Source of the DNA: Marinobacter sp. F4206
GTDB taxonomy: Bacteria > Pseudomonadota > Gammaproteobacteria > Pseudomonadales > Oleiphilaceae
Assembly (NCBI RefSeq): GCF_019392195.1
Contig: NZ_JAHXKI010000003.1
Coordinates: forward strand, 310,001-374,000
Length of the DNA: 64,000 nt
Direction: 5' to 3'
Every line of letters begins with the position of its first letter. The first letter of the stretch is position 1. The notes beneath the pieces are model-generated. The model was not told where the DNA came from. It did no database searches and saw nothing but the letters and a program-made list of their open reading frames with translations. Shown one piece after another: positions 52,448-62,285 of the stretch. The position numbers were made by a program, and so were the translations under genes.

Positions 52448-54343
52448 CTACGGCGTGTACCAGATTGGCGAGGTATAGGCGCGCTCCTGGGACTCGCGCA
52501 GAGCCTCGTCGGGCGCATCGCGCTTGCCGAAGACTGCCTCGTCATAGGCGATCCATGTGGGCGTGGGAATTTCCAGCACCCGGATGTAGTAGAAGGCTCG
52601 CTCCGCAGGGTCGAAGTCAGGATCCTCCCAGAAGGCGCCGAGTACTGCCTCCCCGATCGTGTTGGTATAGCCCGCACCTTTGACCGTGCTGCCGACCGGT
52701 GTCGTCGCCCGGCCGTCCGGGCCGATCTCGCGGCCGTCAGACACGGCTATGTCATAGATGCGTTCCTGCAGCTCGCCGCCGGCATCGAGCCAGCCTTTGA
52801 CGATCTGAACCCGGTCGAGGTTCGCGCCATCGGGATCGCGCAACGCGCGAACCATGAAGCGTGGGCCGCCGGCGCCGTCCGGCGCTGTCGCAAGGTCGCC
52901 GCCCATCGGCACGCCGCGCTCGTAGCCCTGGCGGGCAAAGTCGGGGCGGTGCACCTCATCCGGTTTGAAGTCCCAGCCGGCGAAAACGCGAACCAGCATA
53001 CGCCCGCCCGTTGTTGCATAGACTTCCTTGCGCGCCATCGCGTCCCAGATCGCCTCGCGCGTGTTTTCCCGTGCCCAGACGGCGGCAAGACCGGAGGCGA
53101 GCGACTCCCAGTGGTAGACGTCGAGGCTGCCGTCTCCGTTTTCTCGCAGGTCCTGGGTGACGAGGTCCGTGTAGCGCGCCTCGGTCGCGGGTTCGGTGCC
53201 GGAGAACTTGCCGAAGAAATTCTCTTCCCGGGTTGTGGAAAGCGAGGTGTGGCTGTCCGTCGAGCCGATCATGCCGAACTTGAACGGATTCGCGCCGATC
53301 GCCTCTGCCTGTTTCAGTCCCAGCTTGAGCGCGCTTCGGGCGTATTCGTGTGGCAGCATCTCGGGCTCCTTTGGATTAAGCCCGAAGTCGCCCTTGTCCC
53401 ATTGGTAGTAGTCCGCAAACTCGTCGTTGGGCGAGAGCATGGGATGAACCTCGCCGTCGCCCTTCATCTGCGTGACCTCGTAGATTGGTTCCCACCGCAT
53501 CCGGCGCTCGGCGTACTCTGCATCCAAAGGTTCGCCGTTAAGCCGTTCGACGGCAAACATGAGGCCTTGACTCAGGTTGCCGTTATGCGGGATGGCGAGG
53601 GCGCTGCCTCCCGTCTTTTCCTCGTACATGGCGAGGTAATTCCAGAGATCCTCGGGGTCGGTTGTGTCGAAGATGCTGAGCGGCACGACCTGCCGCGCTG
53701 CCTCAGCATCGTCACGGAAAATCACCACCCTGTGGAGGTTTCGAAGGTCGGGCGTGGAGGTCCATTCGAACCCGTGAAACGCCGTGAATACGCCGGGCTG
53801 GTTGTGCTGGTCGACCGCGTCGATGATTCGGTTCCACATTTGTGCCTGAAGCTTCGGGTTTGGCATCGAGTCCTTCAGGGTGGCCCCGGATTGCTTCCAG
53901 ATCTGGTAGGCCTCCCAGCCCTTTCCGGCCTTCACCAGGTCATGATATTCCCTGCCTTGCGGATCGCGCAGTAGCTCGGGATTCGACTCCTCGATCATCG
54001 GCGCGAGGCCGAGGTTCTCGCCATGGTCGGCGACGACAAGAAAATCGAGTGGCCGGATCAGACGAGCCGGAAGACCCGTTGACGAGATAACCTGTTCGCC
54101 CTTGGCAAAACGAAGGGCGTCGTTGGGTCCGAGCCGGTTGCCAACCATCCCCGCATCGGTCGAATAGCTGGTGTGGAGATGCGTGTCGCCAAAGAACACC
54201 CGGTCGGGGTAGCGCTGATAAAGATAGGGCGAGTACTTCTGTCCGCCAATGTCGATGTCTTCTTCATTGACGGCGATATCCTGCGCGAAGGCCGGTATCG
54301 AGACGAGTGTTACGAGGGCAGCGGTGGGCGTGAACAGGCGCAT
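52448..54343 (-). CDS. Exported DUF3604 (PHP-like) protein
   Basis: A 631-residue protein with a signal peptide (about 1-20, AFAQD) and the DUF3604 layout: VFFGDTHLHTSYSTDAG near residue 50 with metal-type His and Asp, PLDFLVVADHGENLGL, IPHNGN, and IGSTDSHTSLSTTREENFFGK. These resemble PHP-type phosphoesterase metal sites. Its substrate is unknown; members are periplasmic. The ATG at 54343 follows GGAAGGGAATCCG. A single gene, reading away from the ligase remnant. Confidence 0.88.
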   Translation of the reverse strand: MRLFTPTAALVTLVSIPAFAQDIAVNEEDIDIGGQKYSPYLYQRYPDRVFFGDTHLHTSYSTDAGMVGNRLGPNDALRFAKGEQVISSTGLPARLIRPLDFLVVADHGENLGLAPMIEESNPELLRDPQGREYHDLVKAGKGWEAYQIWKQSGATLKDSMPNPKLQAQMWNRIIDAVDQHNQPGVFTAFHGFEWTSTPDLRNLHRVVIFRDDAEAARQVVPLSIFDTTDPEDLWNYLAMYEEKTGGSALAIPHNGNLSQGLMFAVERLNGEPLDAEYAERRMRWEPIYEVTQMKGDGEVHPMLSPNDEFADYYQWDKGDFGLNPKEPEMLPHEYARSALKLGLKQAEAIGANPFKFGMIGSTDSHTSLSTTREENFFGKFSGTEPATEARYTDLVTQDLRENGDGSLDVYHWESLASGLAAVWARENTREAIWDAMARKEVYATTGGRMLVRVFAGWDFKPDEVHRPDFARQGYERGVPMGGDLATAPDGAGGPRFMVRALRDPDGANLDRVQIVKGWLDAGGELQERIYDIAVSDGREIGPDGRATTPVGSTVKGAGYTNTIGEAVLGAFWEDPDFDPAERAFYYIRVLEIPTPTWIAYDEAVFGKRDAPDEALRESQERAYTSPIWYTP

Positions 54344-54523
54344 TTCGGATTCCCTTCCGGTAGCGGAGATTGCTTTGAGTCTTGCACTCGGAACCCCTAC
54401 GGTCAAAGTTTTTGTCCAGCGTTCAAGAGTTCTTTGGCAGGTGGCGAGTAGACGCACAGTCCGGAAACGAAAAACCCCGACAACGAGCCGGGCTTTGTTG
54501 GTTTTCGCTAGGAAGGGGAGGGC

Positions 54524-54688
54524 TTATTTCTTCAGCCCCATCTCCTCAATCGAGATCTCCCGCATCTTGAACTTCTGGATCTTCCCGGTGACGGTCATCG
54601 GGAGGCCGGTCACCTGTAGCTTCTCGACGTAGGGATGGGGGCTGCAGGAACGCCATGACGCTTTCGGGTAGCTGTTCTCAACGTCCTT
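54524..54688 (-). pseudogene. Remnant of the 3' end of an acyl-CoA ligase gene
   Basis: Bases 54524-54603 match 59044-59123 (end of the intact ligase gene) at 77 of 80 positions and encode [24 protein letters not shown] with the stop. Bases 54604-54688 match the same gene at about 59276-59358 with many differences, so about 150 bp is missing between. The surrounding spaces 54344-54523 and 54689-54831 show no gene. Confidence 0.8.
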
Positions 54689-54831
54689 TGAGCTGCCTCT
54701 TCTTGCGGATCTATGGTTTCGTTTCAGTGGGTTATGGCGGTTGTGAGTTGGTCATCGTTCGTTCGCATTAAATTGTGTTAAGGTGCCGCCTCAATATGGA
54801 AATGCTGTTGTTGTAGATTAAAGGACTGATC

Positions 54832-57800
54832 ATGCCCATACGATTATCTCTGAAGTTTTTCGTACTGTTCGCCGTATTCTTGACCCTCCTTGGCTGTCGC
54901 GATAATTCATCAGGAGGCCCAGATACGCCTTCCGGAACCAGCCACGCTTACTTTCTGAAGAACGTTGGCGGTGATGTAACGATTACCGACCTCTCCCGTA
55001 CTGCAATTTATGGCGAAACAACGGTAAGTGACGGATCTGGGAGCTTGGGTGCGAGTGAATGGACAGTCGACCTCAGTGCACTGTCGTCCGAGGAGTTGGT
55101 TGTCGTGAGGGTAAGTGGTGGCACCGATATTAGCGGCCAGTCACTGTCGGTTTCTGAAAACGCAAAAGTCTTCGCTGTAGCCTCTGCCGAAGAGGTCCGC
55201 AACGGCATCCATGTCAGCCCCTTGACCGACTTGGTATGGCGCATCTCGAAACGGTATGTGCAACGATCCGAACGGACGGACTCGCTCCGGTATCTGGACA
55301 ACCTTGCCGGCCTGTTCCTCTCTGAGGACCTCAATGGTGACGGTTCGGTAAACTACCGGGATGTGCTCGACTTCAATCCAAATGACCCGCAGCACATCGA
55401 CAGTCTGGCGTTAGATTTCTCGATCCTCTGTTGCGACTCGCAATCCTACGTGGCTCAGGTGCTCTCTGGCACGCCCGCGGATGAGATTGACACTAAAATC
55501 AAAAACCTCTTTGGTGGCAGCGTTTCTCTGGCGCAGGATGAATCAATCTCCCAATATGCCGGCATAACGCTGGTCGGTTTCGGCGCCGGGTATGTGCTGG
55601 ATGAAAATGGCGAACGGGTTTACGACCCGTCGCAGATTAAAACCCGCTTTCACGTCGCCAAGAGTCGCTCGAACAGTTATTACCTGACCGCCTACCCGGA
55701 CTCGGACAGTCAGATACTGGGATGGGATGGCTGCGATAAAGTCAGCGCCGATGGGACTCGCTGTGAACTGAGCAGTTTTAAGCGTGACCGCGTCGTGGAA
55801 ATTAACTTCGGCTACACCGAAGTCTCGATTGCAGCGAATTTTGTTGGTCTGGGTGAGGGGCTTACCGGCGAGGTCACAGCTGACCGAATTACCGTGGATC
55901 TGCCTTCCGATCCTACCTTGAAAAGCCGCTTGATGAACCTTTCGGCAGGCGACAAGGCCTCGCTCATTGTCGATGGAAAAGCGCTCCTCGTCAGCATTCT
56001 GGACGTTATCAATTACCCTGACTCAGTGGAGTTCGGCTATGCGCAAGCCAAGCTCACGGATGTGATTGAAAAAGGGACGGGAACGTTCAGCAAGGTGTTT
56101 TCGGCGGATGACATCGAGTCGATTGAGTATCCCAGCTCTCAGGTTTCCAAAGCGTCCCAGTCACTCAGGATCAAACCCTATAAGCTATTGGTGCAGCCAA
56201 GCAACGATCCCTCTGTGATCAGTTTGGCGGTAGAGCCCAACGATACCGATAGTAAATCGCTTGACCCTTTCAACAATGTTTGGGAGGTCAATGAAAAGCT
56301 GATTGAACTATCGGGAAGCATCGATGTGACTTTTGAGCTGGATGTGAGTGCGTCCTTCGAGTTCTATGAGGGGCTACAGTTCTTCAAGGTTTCTCCATCC
56401 ATCAGCAATGAAGCGAACATTGCGCTCAAAGTCGAGGGATCCGTTAAGACACCAAAAGATGCGAACGGCAATGATGTTATACGGGAGTTCCTTGGTCGTA
56501 TAAATTTCGCGCGAACAACCTTTTTGATTGGATTCGTGCCCGTATATCTGAACCCTTACGTCGATGTATATATGGGCGGCAACGGAGAGGTCATCGGGCA
56601 GATGGGTCTGCAGTCCTCTGTGAGCTCCTCGGTGTTTGCCGGCGTTTATTATTCGAAAGGTGCAGGCTGGGAGTACTCGAGCGGTTACGGCAGTGATTGG
56701 AGCCCCGCAAAGCCGTTTCTTGAAGGTGAGGCCCGGTTTCGGATGTATGCTGCGGCGGAGCCCACGGTACAGATCTACGATCTGATGGGGCCTGCGATCA
56801 ATTTCGAGGCCTATTCCGAAATGCGCGCGTCATACGATATTGAGTCGGCGTGCAGCGACTCGCTCGTCTATGGCATTTACGCAGGGTTGGACAGTGTCCT
56901 TGAGTGGAAGGCCACGGGCGGCAAGAAGTTTTTTGACGTTGTCGGAATCTCACCGGCAGATCTGCGAGTCAACATCGGTTTAAAAGAAGCCAAGATCTTT
57001 GAAAACAAGCTCAATTCCTGCGGTCCGGCGCCCGCATCCATGCTGGTAAACGGGACCGGCATATCGGAGATCATCGAAGAGGGTGACAGTTCAACTATTG
57101 CCCGCACAGTGTCCATCGAAAATGTCGGTGGGCAGTCACTAACTTGGCGAGCAGGCTATCAGAACGACAGCTACCTGACGGTCTACCCCGATGGTGGTGA
57201 GATTCAGCCGGGGGAAACCCAAACGCTATCAATGAGCTTCAACAATCAGGGATCCAGTGAAATCCGAACTTATAGGAATCTTGTCCAGATTTCACAAGTG
57301 GGAAGCGCTTCTGATGCGGCAACGCCCTTTCGACGGGTCGACGTGGAGGTGGTACCCAAAAAGATCTCACCTCCGGAAATAGTGGAGGCATTTCGCGATT
57401 CCGAAGATCCTACAGTCGCTGAAATCGAGTGGTCGGTTGAGTCGGCCGATGAGCCATATATTGCGCGATTCGATGCTTATCTCACCCATGACCCAGTGGT
57501 GGCGCAACAGAAAGAGAATAATCATGAGAATCCTGCGTGGGAGAAATTGGCGGAGTTCGGGCGCACTCAGCGAAAGGTAACGATATCTGGTTTGTCCGAT
57601 GAGCGGGTTTTCCTCTCGATTCAAGCCATAGGCACCAAAGGCCAAGTTGTTCAGGCTAAGACCTATGAGCTTGAGGAAAAGGCTGATCATGGATTGGTTG
57701 CTCGGACTTCATCTGGTGCAACGTCTTTGACTCATGATGGCAGTTGGAATGCAACAGCAACTGAGGATGCAGCCTTCGGAAACATTGATTGGAAGGGCCA

Positions 57801-58959
57801 TTACGTGGGTGATACTCCCACCAAAATTTTAAGCTGGAGTGGGCCTTCCTCCAGATATTTTGGGGAGGCGGGATTCTCCAGCGAGATCTATCAGGGCGGC
57901 AAGTTGTTTTCTGTTGCCCCGGGGAATGTGCATGGCGCTGCGATAGTGGCCGACGGAGTTGGTGATGAATGGTTGGTGGCGGTAGTAAATGATTCAGTCA
58001 CCGATACGCTTTACGCTCGCCCAAATACCCCCTCAACTTCGTCTGCATTGTACGACTTCGTTACCCATCCCGATGGATGGCGTGAAATTGCAAGCCGGCC
58101 TATAAATGGAGAAATCAGCGGGGGCTGGTTCTTTGATGGGGCAGGCAAAATAGCGAAGTCGGTTCGGTGGGTAAAAACAACGATCACAAGTTGGGGTAAT
58201 GATTTTGAGGTGTATATCAGCGATGTTAATAGGCTGTCTCTGGACGTAGGGGCTGCCACGCCAGGGGTTTTAGGGGCAGAATTTAGTACTGATACCTCTG
58301 CAAGTTCAATGGGATCAGCTCTGTTGGCCGTTGACTTCAATAAGACTGGAGAGGTGGAACTGAGACTCTCCGCCGACAAATGGTTGGAAGTAAATGGACA
58401 GTCGGTGATTCCCAATTCCGAGCTAAACATTATTTGCTATAGCAGTTCTTATACAAATTGTGAGGGATCTCCGAAATTTGCCCATATGACAAGGTTTGGA
58501 GAGTTTGGTATCGAGGCAGGCGACTATGCCCAAGATGGTGGGAATAGAATCGCAACCATTCACTACCTTGATCTACGTTCGGGTCTTTTTGCTTATGGGG
58601 TGTCCCACCAGCAATCCCAAAACATAGAAGGGAATTATAGGGTTCGCCATGGGAATGAGGTTGTTGCAACTTCTAACCAAACGGAGGTGATTGGGTGGGC
58701 AGCGTCAACCTGTATGAGTAGTCGAGGGTTTTTGGAGCGAGTTGATGCTTTCGACTTCCACTGCAGTTCAGCGGCCTTTGGAATGGAGCCCCCTGATGGA
58801 TCATGGGCGACGGGACCAAGTGGAGAGATTCTTCTCTCTCAGAAATCCATCTCTTCGAGTGGAGGCCAAACACTCAATTATATCAACAATGGAGGCAATC
58901 TCGCTGGGCTTTTAGGGGTTCTAGCTGATCAGGGTGCTTTCACAGTGGGGGTAAAATAA
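54832..58959 (+). CDS. Very large surface-type lipoprotein of unknown function
   Basis: A 1375-residue lipoprotein: lipobox LLGC (Cys near 22) after MPIRLSLKFFVLFAVFLTLL. A calcium-loop-like DLNGDGSVNYRDVLDFNPND lies near residue 165. Around 740-820 the segment VSIENVGGQSLTWRAGYQNDSYL resembles a BACON-type or HYDIN-like beta domain, and 840-930 a fibronectin-III-like domain (PPEIVEAFRDSEDP). The rest matches nothing I know. AAAGGACTGATC precedes the ATG. It ends at a strong terminator. A+T content rises toward the 3' end, unlike its neighbours, which suggests transfer. Confidence 0.75.
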   Translation: MPIRLSLKFFVLFAVFLTLLGCRDNSSGGPDTPSGTSHAYFLKNVGGDVTITDLSRTAIYGETTVSDGSGSLGASEWTVDLSALSSEELVVVRVSGGTDISGQSLSVSENAKVFAVASAEEVRNGIHVSPLTDLVWRISKRYVQRSERTDSLRYLDNLAGLFLSEDLNGDGSVNYRDVLDFNPNDPQHIDSLALDFSILCCDSQSYVAQVLSGTPADEIDTKIKNLFGGSVSLAQDESISQYAGITLVGFGAGYVLDENGERVYDPSQIKTRFHVAKSRSNSYYLTAYPDSDSQILGWDGCDKVSADGTRCELSSFKRDRVVEINFGYTEVSIAANFVGLGEGLTGEVTADRITVDLPSDPTLKSRLMNLSAGDKASLIVDGKALLVSILDVINYPDSVEFGYAQAKLTDVIEKGTGTFSKVFSADDIESIEYPSSQVSKASQSLRIKPYKLLVQPSNDPSVISLAVEPNDTDSKSLDPFNNVWEVNEKLIELSGSIDVTFELDVSASFEFYEGLQFFKVSPSISNEANIALKVEGSVKTPKDANGNDVIREFLGRINFARTTFLIGFVPVYLNPYVDVYMGGNGEVIGQMGLQSSVSSSVFAGVYYSKGAGWEYSSGYGSDWSPAKPFLEGEARFRMYAAAEPTVQIYDLMGPAINFEAYSEMRASYDIESACSDSLVYGIYAGLDSVLEWKATGGKKFFDVVGISPADLRVNIGLKEAKIFENKLNSCGPAPASMLVNGTGISEIIEEGDSSTIARTVSIENVGGQSLTWRAGYQNDSYLTVYPDGGEIQPGETQTLSMSFNNQGSSEIRTYRNLVQISQVGSASDAATPFRRVDVEVVPKKISPPEIVEAFRDSEDPTVAEIEWSVESADEPYIARFDAYLTHDPVVAQQKENNHENPAWEKLAEFGRTQRKVTISGLSDERVFLSIQAIGTKGQVVQAKTYELEEKADHGLVARTSSGATSLTHDGSWNATATEDAAFGNIDWKGHYVGDTPTKILSWSGPSSRYFGEAGFSSEIYQGGKLFSVAPGNVHGAAIVADGVGDEWLVAVVNDSVTDTLYARPNTPSTSSALYDFVTHPDGWREIASRPINGEISGGWFFDGAGKIAKSVRWVKTTITSWGNDFEVYISDVNRLSLDVGAATPGVLGAEFSTDTSASSMGSALLAVDFNKTGEVELRLSADKWLEVNGQSVIPNSELNIICYSSSYTNCEGSPKFAHMTRFGEFGIEAGDYAQDGGNRIATIHYLDLRSGLFAYGVSHQQSQNIEGNYRVRHGNEVVATSNQTEVIGWAASTCMSSRGFLERVDAFDFHCSSAAFGMEPPDGSWATGPSGEILLSQKSISSSGGQTLNYINNGGNLAGLLGVLADQGAFTVGVK

Positions 58960-59012
58960 GAACCTCATGAGCAATTTGAAGTCATTTTTTCTGGCGCTAT
59001 GAAAAGGATTGT

Positions 59013-59041
59013 AGCGCCCGGGGATACCGGGCGCTTTTTTT
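59013..59041 (+). terminator. Rho-independent terminator after the large lipoprotein gene
   Basis: AGCGCCCGG at 59013-59021 pairs with CCGGGCGCT at 59027-59035, followed by seven T. It separates the lipoprotein gene from the convergent ligase gene. Confidence 0.9.
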
Positions 59042-59043
59042 GA

Positions 59044-60732
59044 TTACTTCTTCAGCCCCATCTCCTCAATCGAAATCTCCCGCATCTTGAACTTCTGGAT
59101 CTTCCCGGTAACGGTCATCGGGAATTCCTCCACGAACTTGTAGTTCTTCGGGATCTTGAAGTGGGCGATCTGGCCCTTGCAGAAGGCGATCAGATCGTCG
59201 GCATCGACCGGATCGGCGTCCGGACGCAGTTTCACCCAGGCGATCAGTTCCTCACCGTACTTCTCGTCGGGAATGCCAGTCACCTGGACTTCCTCGATGG
59301 CCGGGTGGGTGTACAGGAACTCTTCGATCTCTTTCGGGTAGATGTTCTCACCGCCCCGGATCACCATGTCCTTGATGCGGCCAACGATCTGGATGTAGCC
59401 GTCCTCGTCCATGGTGGCCAAGTCGCCGGTGTGCATCCAGCCGGCGTCGTCGATGGCTTCGCGGGTTTTCTCTTCGTTGTTCCAGTACTTCAGCATCACG
59501 CTGTAGCCGCGGGTGCACAGCTCGCCGATCTCGCCGCGCGGGACCACGTTGCCGGTGCCCGGCTCGACGATCTTGGTTTCCAGGTGCGGCTGTGTGCGGC
59601 CCACGGTGGTCACCTGCTTCTCGAACGGGTCGAGGGAGCTGGTCTGGGTGGACACCGGGCTGGTCTCGGTCATGCCGTAGGCAATCTGGACCTCTTTCAT
59701 GTTCATCTTTCCATTGACCTGCTTCATTACCTCGGCCGGGCAGATGGAGCCGGCCATGATGCCGGTGCGCAGCGTGGAGAGGTCGTAGGTCTCGAAGTCC
59801 GGGTCTGCCAGTTCGGCAATGAACATGGTGGGCACACCGTACAGCGCCGTCGCCTTCTCCTGGTGCACGGCCTGCAGCACAGACTTGGGCTCAAACCCTT
59901 CATCCGGATAGATCATGGTGGAGCCGTGGGTGATGCAGCCGAGGTTGCCCATCACCATACCGAAGCAGTGGTACAGCGGCACCGGGATCACCAGGCGATC
60001 TTTTTCGGTGAAAAGCTGGCTCTCCGCCACGAAATACCCGTTGTTCAGGATGTTGTGGTGGGTGAGGGTGGCACCCTTGGGGTTGCCGGTGGTGCCGGAG
60101 GTGAACTGGATGTTGATCGGGTCATCGAACTGCAGTTTGGCCTGAATCTTGTCCAGTTCGTCCTGGCTGACGTCGCTGCCGAATTTGACGAATTCGTTCC
60201 AGGTCCACATGCCGTCGTGCTTTTCGGTATCCAGGTTGATCACCGCGCGCAGGTCCTGCAGGCGTCGGGCCTTGAGCTCGCCGGGCTGGCTGGCTTTCAG
60301 TTCCGGCGCCAGGTCATAGAGGGTCTGGCGGTAATCAGACGCCTTGAAGCTGTCCGCGGTCACCAGCACGCTGATGCCCGCCAGGTTCATGGCGTATTCG
60401 AGTTCGTGCATGCCGTAGGCCGGGTTGATGTTCACCAGGATGGCGCCGACTTTGGCGGTGGCGAACTGGGTCACCGTCCACTCATAGCGGTTCGGGGACC
60501 AGATGCCCACCCGGTCGCCACGCTTCACGCCAATGGCCATGAAGGCACGGGCAGCTTCGTTCACTTTCTCGACGAATTCCTTGTACGTCCAGCGAATGTC
60601 CTGGTGCAGGCACACCAGGGCTTCGGTGTCCGGGTACTTCTCGGCGGTGCGGTCCAGCATCTCGCCGATGGTCATGCCCAGCAGCGGTGTCTCTGAAGTG
60701 CCGCTGGTGTAGCTTGGGAGAGTCATGCTCAT
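59044..60732 (-). CDS. AMP-forming acyl-CoA synthetase of the leucine/isovalerate operon
   Basis: A 562-residue ANL-family ligase. Key parts are [18 protein letters not shown] (about 190), [35 protein letters not shown], and the C-terminal catalytic Lys in [14 protein letters not shown]. The start at 60732 has GGAGG eight bases upstream; earlier starts in the frame lack one. It is the last gene of the liu operon here, so it may activate a medium- or branched-chain acid. A partial copy of its 3' end lies 4.5 kb away at 54524. Confidence 0.9.
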   Translation of the reverse strand: MSMTLPSYTSGTSETPLLGMTIGEMLDRTAEKYPDTEALVCLHQDIRWTYKEFVEKVNEAARAFMAIGVKRGDRVGIWSPNRYEWTVTQFATAKVGAILVNINPAYGMHELEYAMNLAGISVLVTADSFKASDYRQTLYDLAPELKASQPGELKARRLQDLRAVINLDTEKHDGMWTWNEFVKFGSDVSQDELDKIQAKLQFDDPINIQFTSGTTGNPKGATLTHHNILNNGYFVAESQLFTEKDRLVIPVPLYHCFGMVMGNLGCITHGSTMIYPDEGFEPKSVLQAVHQEKATALYGVPTMFIAELADPDFETYDLSTLRTGIMAGSICPAEVMKQVNGKMNMKEVQIAYGMTETSPVSTQTSSLDPFEKQVTTVGRTQPHLETKIVEPGTGNVVPRGEIGELCTRGYSVMLKYWNNEEKTREAIDDAGWMHTGDLATMDEDGYIQIVGRIKDMVIRGGENIYPKEIEEFLYTHPAIEEVQVTGIPDEKYGEELIAWVKLRPDADPVDADDLIAFCKGQIAHFKIPKNYKFVEEFPMTVTGKIQKFKMREISIEEMGLKK

Positions 60733-60783
60733 TGTCTCTGCCTCCATTGTTGTTGTAGTCGAGGGCAAGCAGGGCTAACCCCG

Positions 60784-61362
60784 CTAGCGACTCTGGCTGT
60801 GATATTCAGGGTTGGGTTGCATATCGCTGGCAATCGCGACGCGATTGGACATGTTGTAGAAACCGACCAGGTTGCTCAGATCCCAGATCGCGCGGTCACT
60901 GAGACCGGCGTCGCGCAGGGCCTGGATGTCCTCTTCCGTGACCGTTGCCGGTGAGCGGGTGAGGTGGGATGCGAAGTCCAGCATCGCGCGCTGGCGCTTG
61001 TCCAGTTTGGCGCTGCGGTAGTTCATCACCATGTGCTCGCCCAGGGTCGGATCGCCACTGAGTACCCGCACGGCGGCACCGTGCGCCACCAGGCAGTAGA
61101 AGCACTTGTTCTCGGACGAGACCACCACGGCGACCATTTCCCGCTCCAGCTTGCTGAGCTCGCCTTCGCCCAGCATCAGCTCGTTGTACAGGCGGGTGAA
61201 GCCTTCGAGTTGTTTCAGGTTCTGGCTGTAAGCCGTGAGCACGTTCGGGATCATGCCCAGTTTTTCCTGGCAGATCTCGAAGTACTTCCGGGTGTCCTCC
61301 GGCATATCGGAAATCTCGGGGATCGGAAGATCCAGGGCTACGACGTTTTTATTCTGGTTCAT
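60784..61362 (-). CDS. AhpD-like carboxymuconolactone decarboxylase-family protein
   Basis: A 192-residue peroxidase-related (CMD/AhpD-like) protein with the redox motif CFYCLVAHGAAVR (Cys pair CxxC and His, near residues 87-94). The family includes alkylhydroperoxidase components, and this type is often next to catabolic CoA genes. The ATG at 61362 follows AAGGATCTGAC. It lies between liuE and the ligase; its link to leucine breakdown is by position only. Confidence 0.85.
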   Translation of the reverse strand: MNQNKNVVALDLPIPEISDMPEDTRKYFEICQEKLGMIPNVLTAYSQNLKQLEGFTRLYNELMLGEGELSKLEREMVAVVVSSENKCFYCLVAHGAAVRVLSGDPTLGEHMVMNYRSAKLDKRQRAMLDFASHLTRSPATVTEEDIQALRDAGLSDRAIWDLSNLVGFYNMSNRVAIASDMQPNPEYHSQSR

Positions 61363-61379
61363 GTCAGATCCTTATGGTT

Positions 61380-62285
61380 TCAGCAGTTGCCGCCGAGGGC
61401 CTGGCCCACTTTCGAGCCGTTGTGACGTCTTAGCTGGCCGCTGATCCAGTCGCCGGTGGCGACCAGTTTGTTCAGGTCCACGCCGGTGTCGATGCCGAGT
61501 CCGTTAAGCAGGTATAGCACGTCTTCGGTGGCGACGTTGCCGGAAGCACCTTTGGCGTAGGGGCAGCCCCCGAGGCCGGCGACGGAGGCGTCGATCACCG
61601 CGACACCTTCCTCCAGCACCGCGTAGAGGTTGGCCAGGGCCTGGCCATAGGTGTCGTGGAAGTGCGCCGCCAGGCGCTCGACCGGAACGTGCTTGGCGAC
61701 CGCTTCGAGCATGCGCTTGGCTTTCAGCGGGGTGCCGACGCCGATGGTGTCGCCCAGGGAAATTTCGTAGCAGCCCATATCGGCCAGATCCTTGGCAACT
61801 TTGGCCACTTGCTCCGGGGCGATGTCGCCTTCATAGGGGCAACCCAGAACCGTCGAGACGTAGCCGCGCACGGGAATGTTGTGCTTGTTGGCGGCTTCCA
61901 TCACCGGCAGGAAGCGCTCAAGGCTTTCGGCGATGGAGCAGTTGATGTTCTTCTGGCTGAACGACTCGGAGGCCGCGCCGAACACGGCGACTTCATCCAC
62001 CCCGGCTTCCAGGGCATTTTCAAAGCCGCGAAGGTTCGGCGTCAGCACCGAATAGCGGACGCCAGGCTTGCGATTGATACCGGCCATGACCTTGGCGGCG
62101 TCGCCCATCTGCGGCACCCACTTCGGGGATACGAAGCTGGCGGACTCGATGTGGGTCAGGCCGCAGTCGGCCAAGCGGTCGATCAGTCCGGTCTTGATCC
62201 GGGTGGCGATGACCGGGCCGGGCTCGTTCTGTAAACCATCCCGGGGGCTCATCTCCACCAGGCGAACCTGTTTGGGGAAGGCCAT
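61380..62285 (-). CDS. liuE: Hydroxymethylglutaryl-CoA lyase
   Basis: A 301-residue TIM-barrel lyase that splits HMG-CoA into acetyl-CoA and acetoacetate at the end of leucine degradation. It starts [17 protein letters not shown] (the RDGLQ catalytic/metal segment) and has the conserved signature [22 protein letters not shown] with the active-site Cys. Its ATG shares a base with the stop of liuD (TAATG). Confidence 0.93.
   Translation of the reverse strand: MAFPKQVRLVEMSPRDGLQNEPGPVIATRIKTGLIDRLADCGLTHIESASFVSPKWVPQMGDAAKVMAGINRKPGVRYSVLTPNLRGFENALEAGVDEVAVFGAASESFSQKNINCSIAESLERFLPVMEAANKHNIPVRGYVSTVLGCPYEGDIAPEQVAKVAKDLADMGCYEISLGDTIGVGTPLKAKRMLEAVAKHVPVERLAAHFHDTYGQALANLYAVLEEGVAVIDASVAGLGGCPYAKGASGNVATEDVLYLLNGLGIDTGVDLNKLVATGDWISGQLRRHNGSKVGQALGGNC

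Noticed and set aside
59161..60696. A 511-codon plus-strand frame opposite the acyl-CoA ligase
   Set aside because: Translation is dominated by His, Val, Gly and Asp with no domain; it arises from the codon bias of the ligase on the other strand.
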